A stretch of DNA of 42,491 nt from Chromera velia (taxonomy: Eukaryota; Sar; Chromeraceae): the NCBI GenBank assembly GCA_018398765.1, contig JAHBMJ010004808.1, forward strand, positions 1 to 42,491, read 5' to 3'. The position numbers and the translations under genes were made by a program. Of this stretch, positions 41,972-42,491 are shown piece after piece. Numbering within the stretch: position 1 is the stretch's first letter; the number at the start of each line of letters is the position of its first letter. The notes beneath the pieces were generated by a model, which did not search any database, was not told where the DNA came from, and saw nothing but the letters and a program-made list of their open reading frames with translations.

Positions 41972-42491
41972 TCAAAAGACTTCTTCCATCAGGGATGCGA
42001 GGAGGCCGGTCTCTTTTTCTCCTCCTTCCTTGCTCCCCTCTGTACCAATGCCGTCAGTCTCACAGGGACGCAAACCCTGTTTTCTTCTCAAAGCCTCCTG
42101 GTCGCATGCGATTCGGACCAGCAGCTTCTTTTCCTTTCCATCCCACTCACACTCTGCGTGGTTGGAACAGAAGCGACGAGGAAACCACACTGAAAGGGGG
42201 GGGTAGGGGGGATTTTGTGATTCTTCTGGAGCTCTCGCCTGTCTATTCCAAATCACGCGAAGCCCCTCGTCACTAATCGCTACAGTGAATGTACGAGAAG
42301 AACAAGAGAAACCCTCCCAGCCATCAATAACCCCCTTTCTTCCATTGGAAAGGAAGTCAAACAGCAAAGGCATGCGGATCGACACACGGCACTCACACCC
42401 AGCGATCGGATCGGGTGCTCCGCCCTCATCCGTCCCTTTCATTCCCTCTCCCCCCTTTTCCTCCGCCTCCGCTCTCTGCTTTGCAAATTTG
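41972..42491 (-). CDS. 3' end of an unidentified gene (runs off the window)
   Basis: The minus-strand frame is open from the window edge to a stop at 41972, so at least 172 residues are seen. The first visible part is charged and helical (KQRAEAEEKGGEGMKG); an ATG at 42442 exists, but nothing shows it is the start. The rest alternates hydrophobic and polar residues as in a beta-sandwich: FTVAISDEGLRVIWNR and, after a Pro-rich loop, SVWFPRRFCSNHAECEWDGK and KKLLVRIAC. That arrangement is reminiscent of a CS/PIH1-like C-terminal domain, but the match is weak. The tail is Glu/Gly-rich. The coding call is moderate; the function is unknown. Confidence 0.5.
   Translation of the reverse strand, partial: KFAKQRAEAEEKGGEGMKGTDEGGAPDPIAGCECRVSIRMPLLFDFLSNGRKGVIDGWEGFSCSSRTFTVAISDEGLRVIWNRQARAPEESQNPPYPPLSVWFPRRFCSNHAECEWDGKEKKLLVRIACDQEALRRKQGLRPCETDGIGTEGSKEGGEKETGLLASLMEEVF

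Noticed and set aside
1-42491. tRNA or rRNA genes
   Set aside because: No convincing acceptor/T-arm pairs or rRNA core sequences were seen by eye; a covariance-model scan could still find one.

Overview
This is nuclear DNA of a eukaryote. Genes have many canonical GT-AG introns, intergenic DNA is rich in microsatellites and nested transposons, and no bacterial gene organisation is visible. Three traits point to an alveolate alga with a complex plastid, most like a chromerid (Chromera or Vitrella type): a secreted Cys-repeat protein resembling coccidian oocyst wall proteins, a TraB-family protein whose N-terminus looks like a bipartite plastid leader with a CSAFAP motif, and several TGCATGCA sites, a known apicomplexan ApiAP2-type motif. 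The taxonomic assignment is inference from content, not a database match.

Layout. 962-3216 (-): class V PLP-dependent aminotransferase-like enzyme, two exons. 4130-10792 (+): RPAP3-like co-chaperone (R2TP complex) reconstructed as 15 exons whose joined length is an exact multiple of three. 11922-12974 (-): METTL21/FAM86-type protein methyltransferase, one exon. 13598-15819 (+): secreted purple acid phosphatase, two exons, with a 135-base assembly gap in its intron. 16238-25068: a fold-back/TIR repeat element split by a degenerate Ty1/copia retrotransposon (16573-24720) with matching LTRs and a 5-bp target-site duplication. 25922-27220 (-): membrane-anchored ATP-grasp-like protein. 28961-29755 (-): unrecognised small protein with a Cys-rich hydrophobic patch. 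31725-35778 (-): oocyst-wall-like secreted protein, seven exons. 36525-37817 (+): TraB-domain protein with a plastid-type leader. 39347-41433: second copy of the fold-back element, itself split by a hAT-like element (39676-41261) carrying a broken ORF. 41972-42491 (-): the 3' end of a gene that runs off the window.

Three gene pairs are head to head and share short upstream regions (3217-4129, 12975-13597, 35779-36524), so they may use bidirectional promoters. The genes do not form an obvious pathway. The clearest novel material is the nested transposon stratigraphy (fold-back element hit once by copia and once by a hAT-like element), the uncharacterised fold-back family itself, and the ORF carried in the hAT-like element. 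A near-perfect 1,079-bp tandem duplication around a single N at 20066 is most likely an assembly join, not biology.
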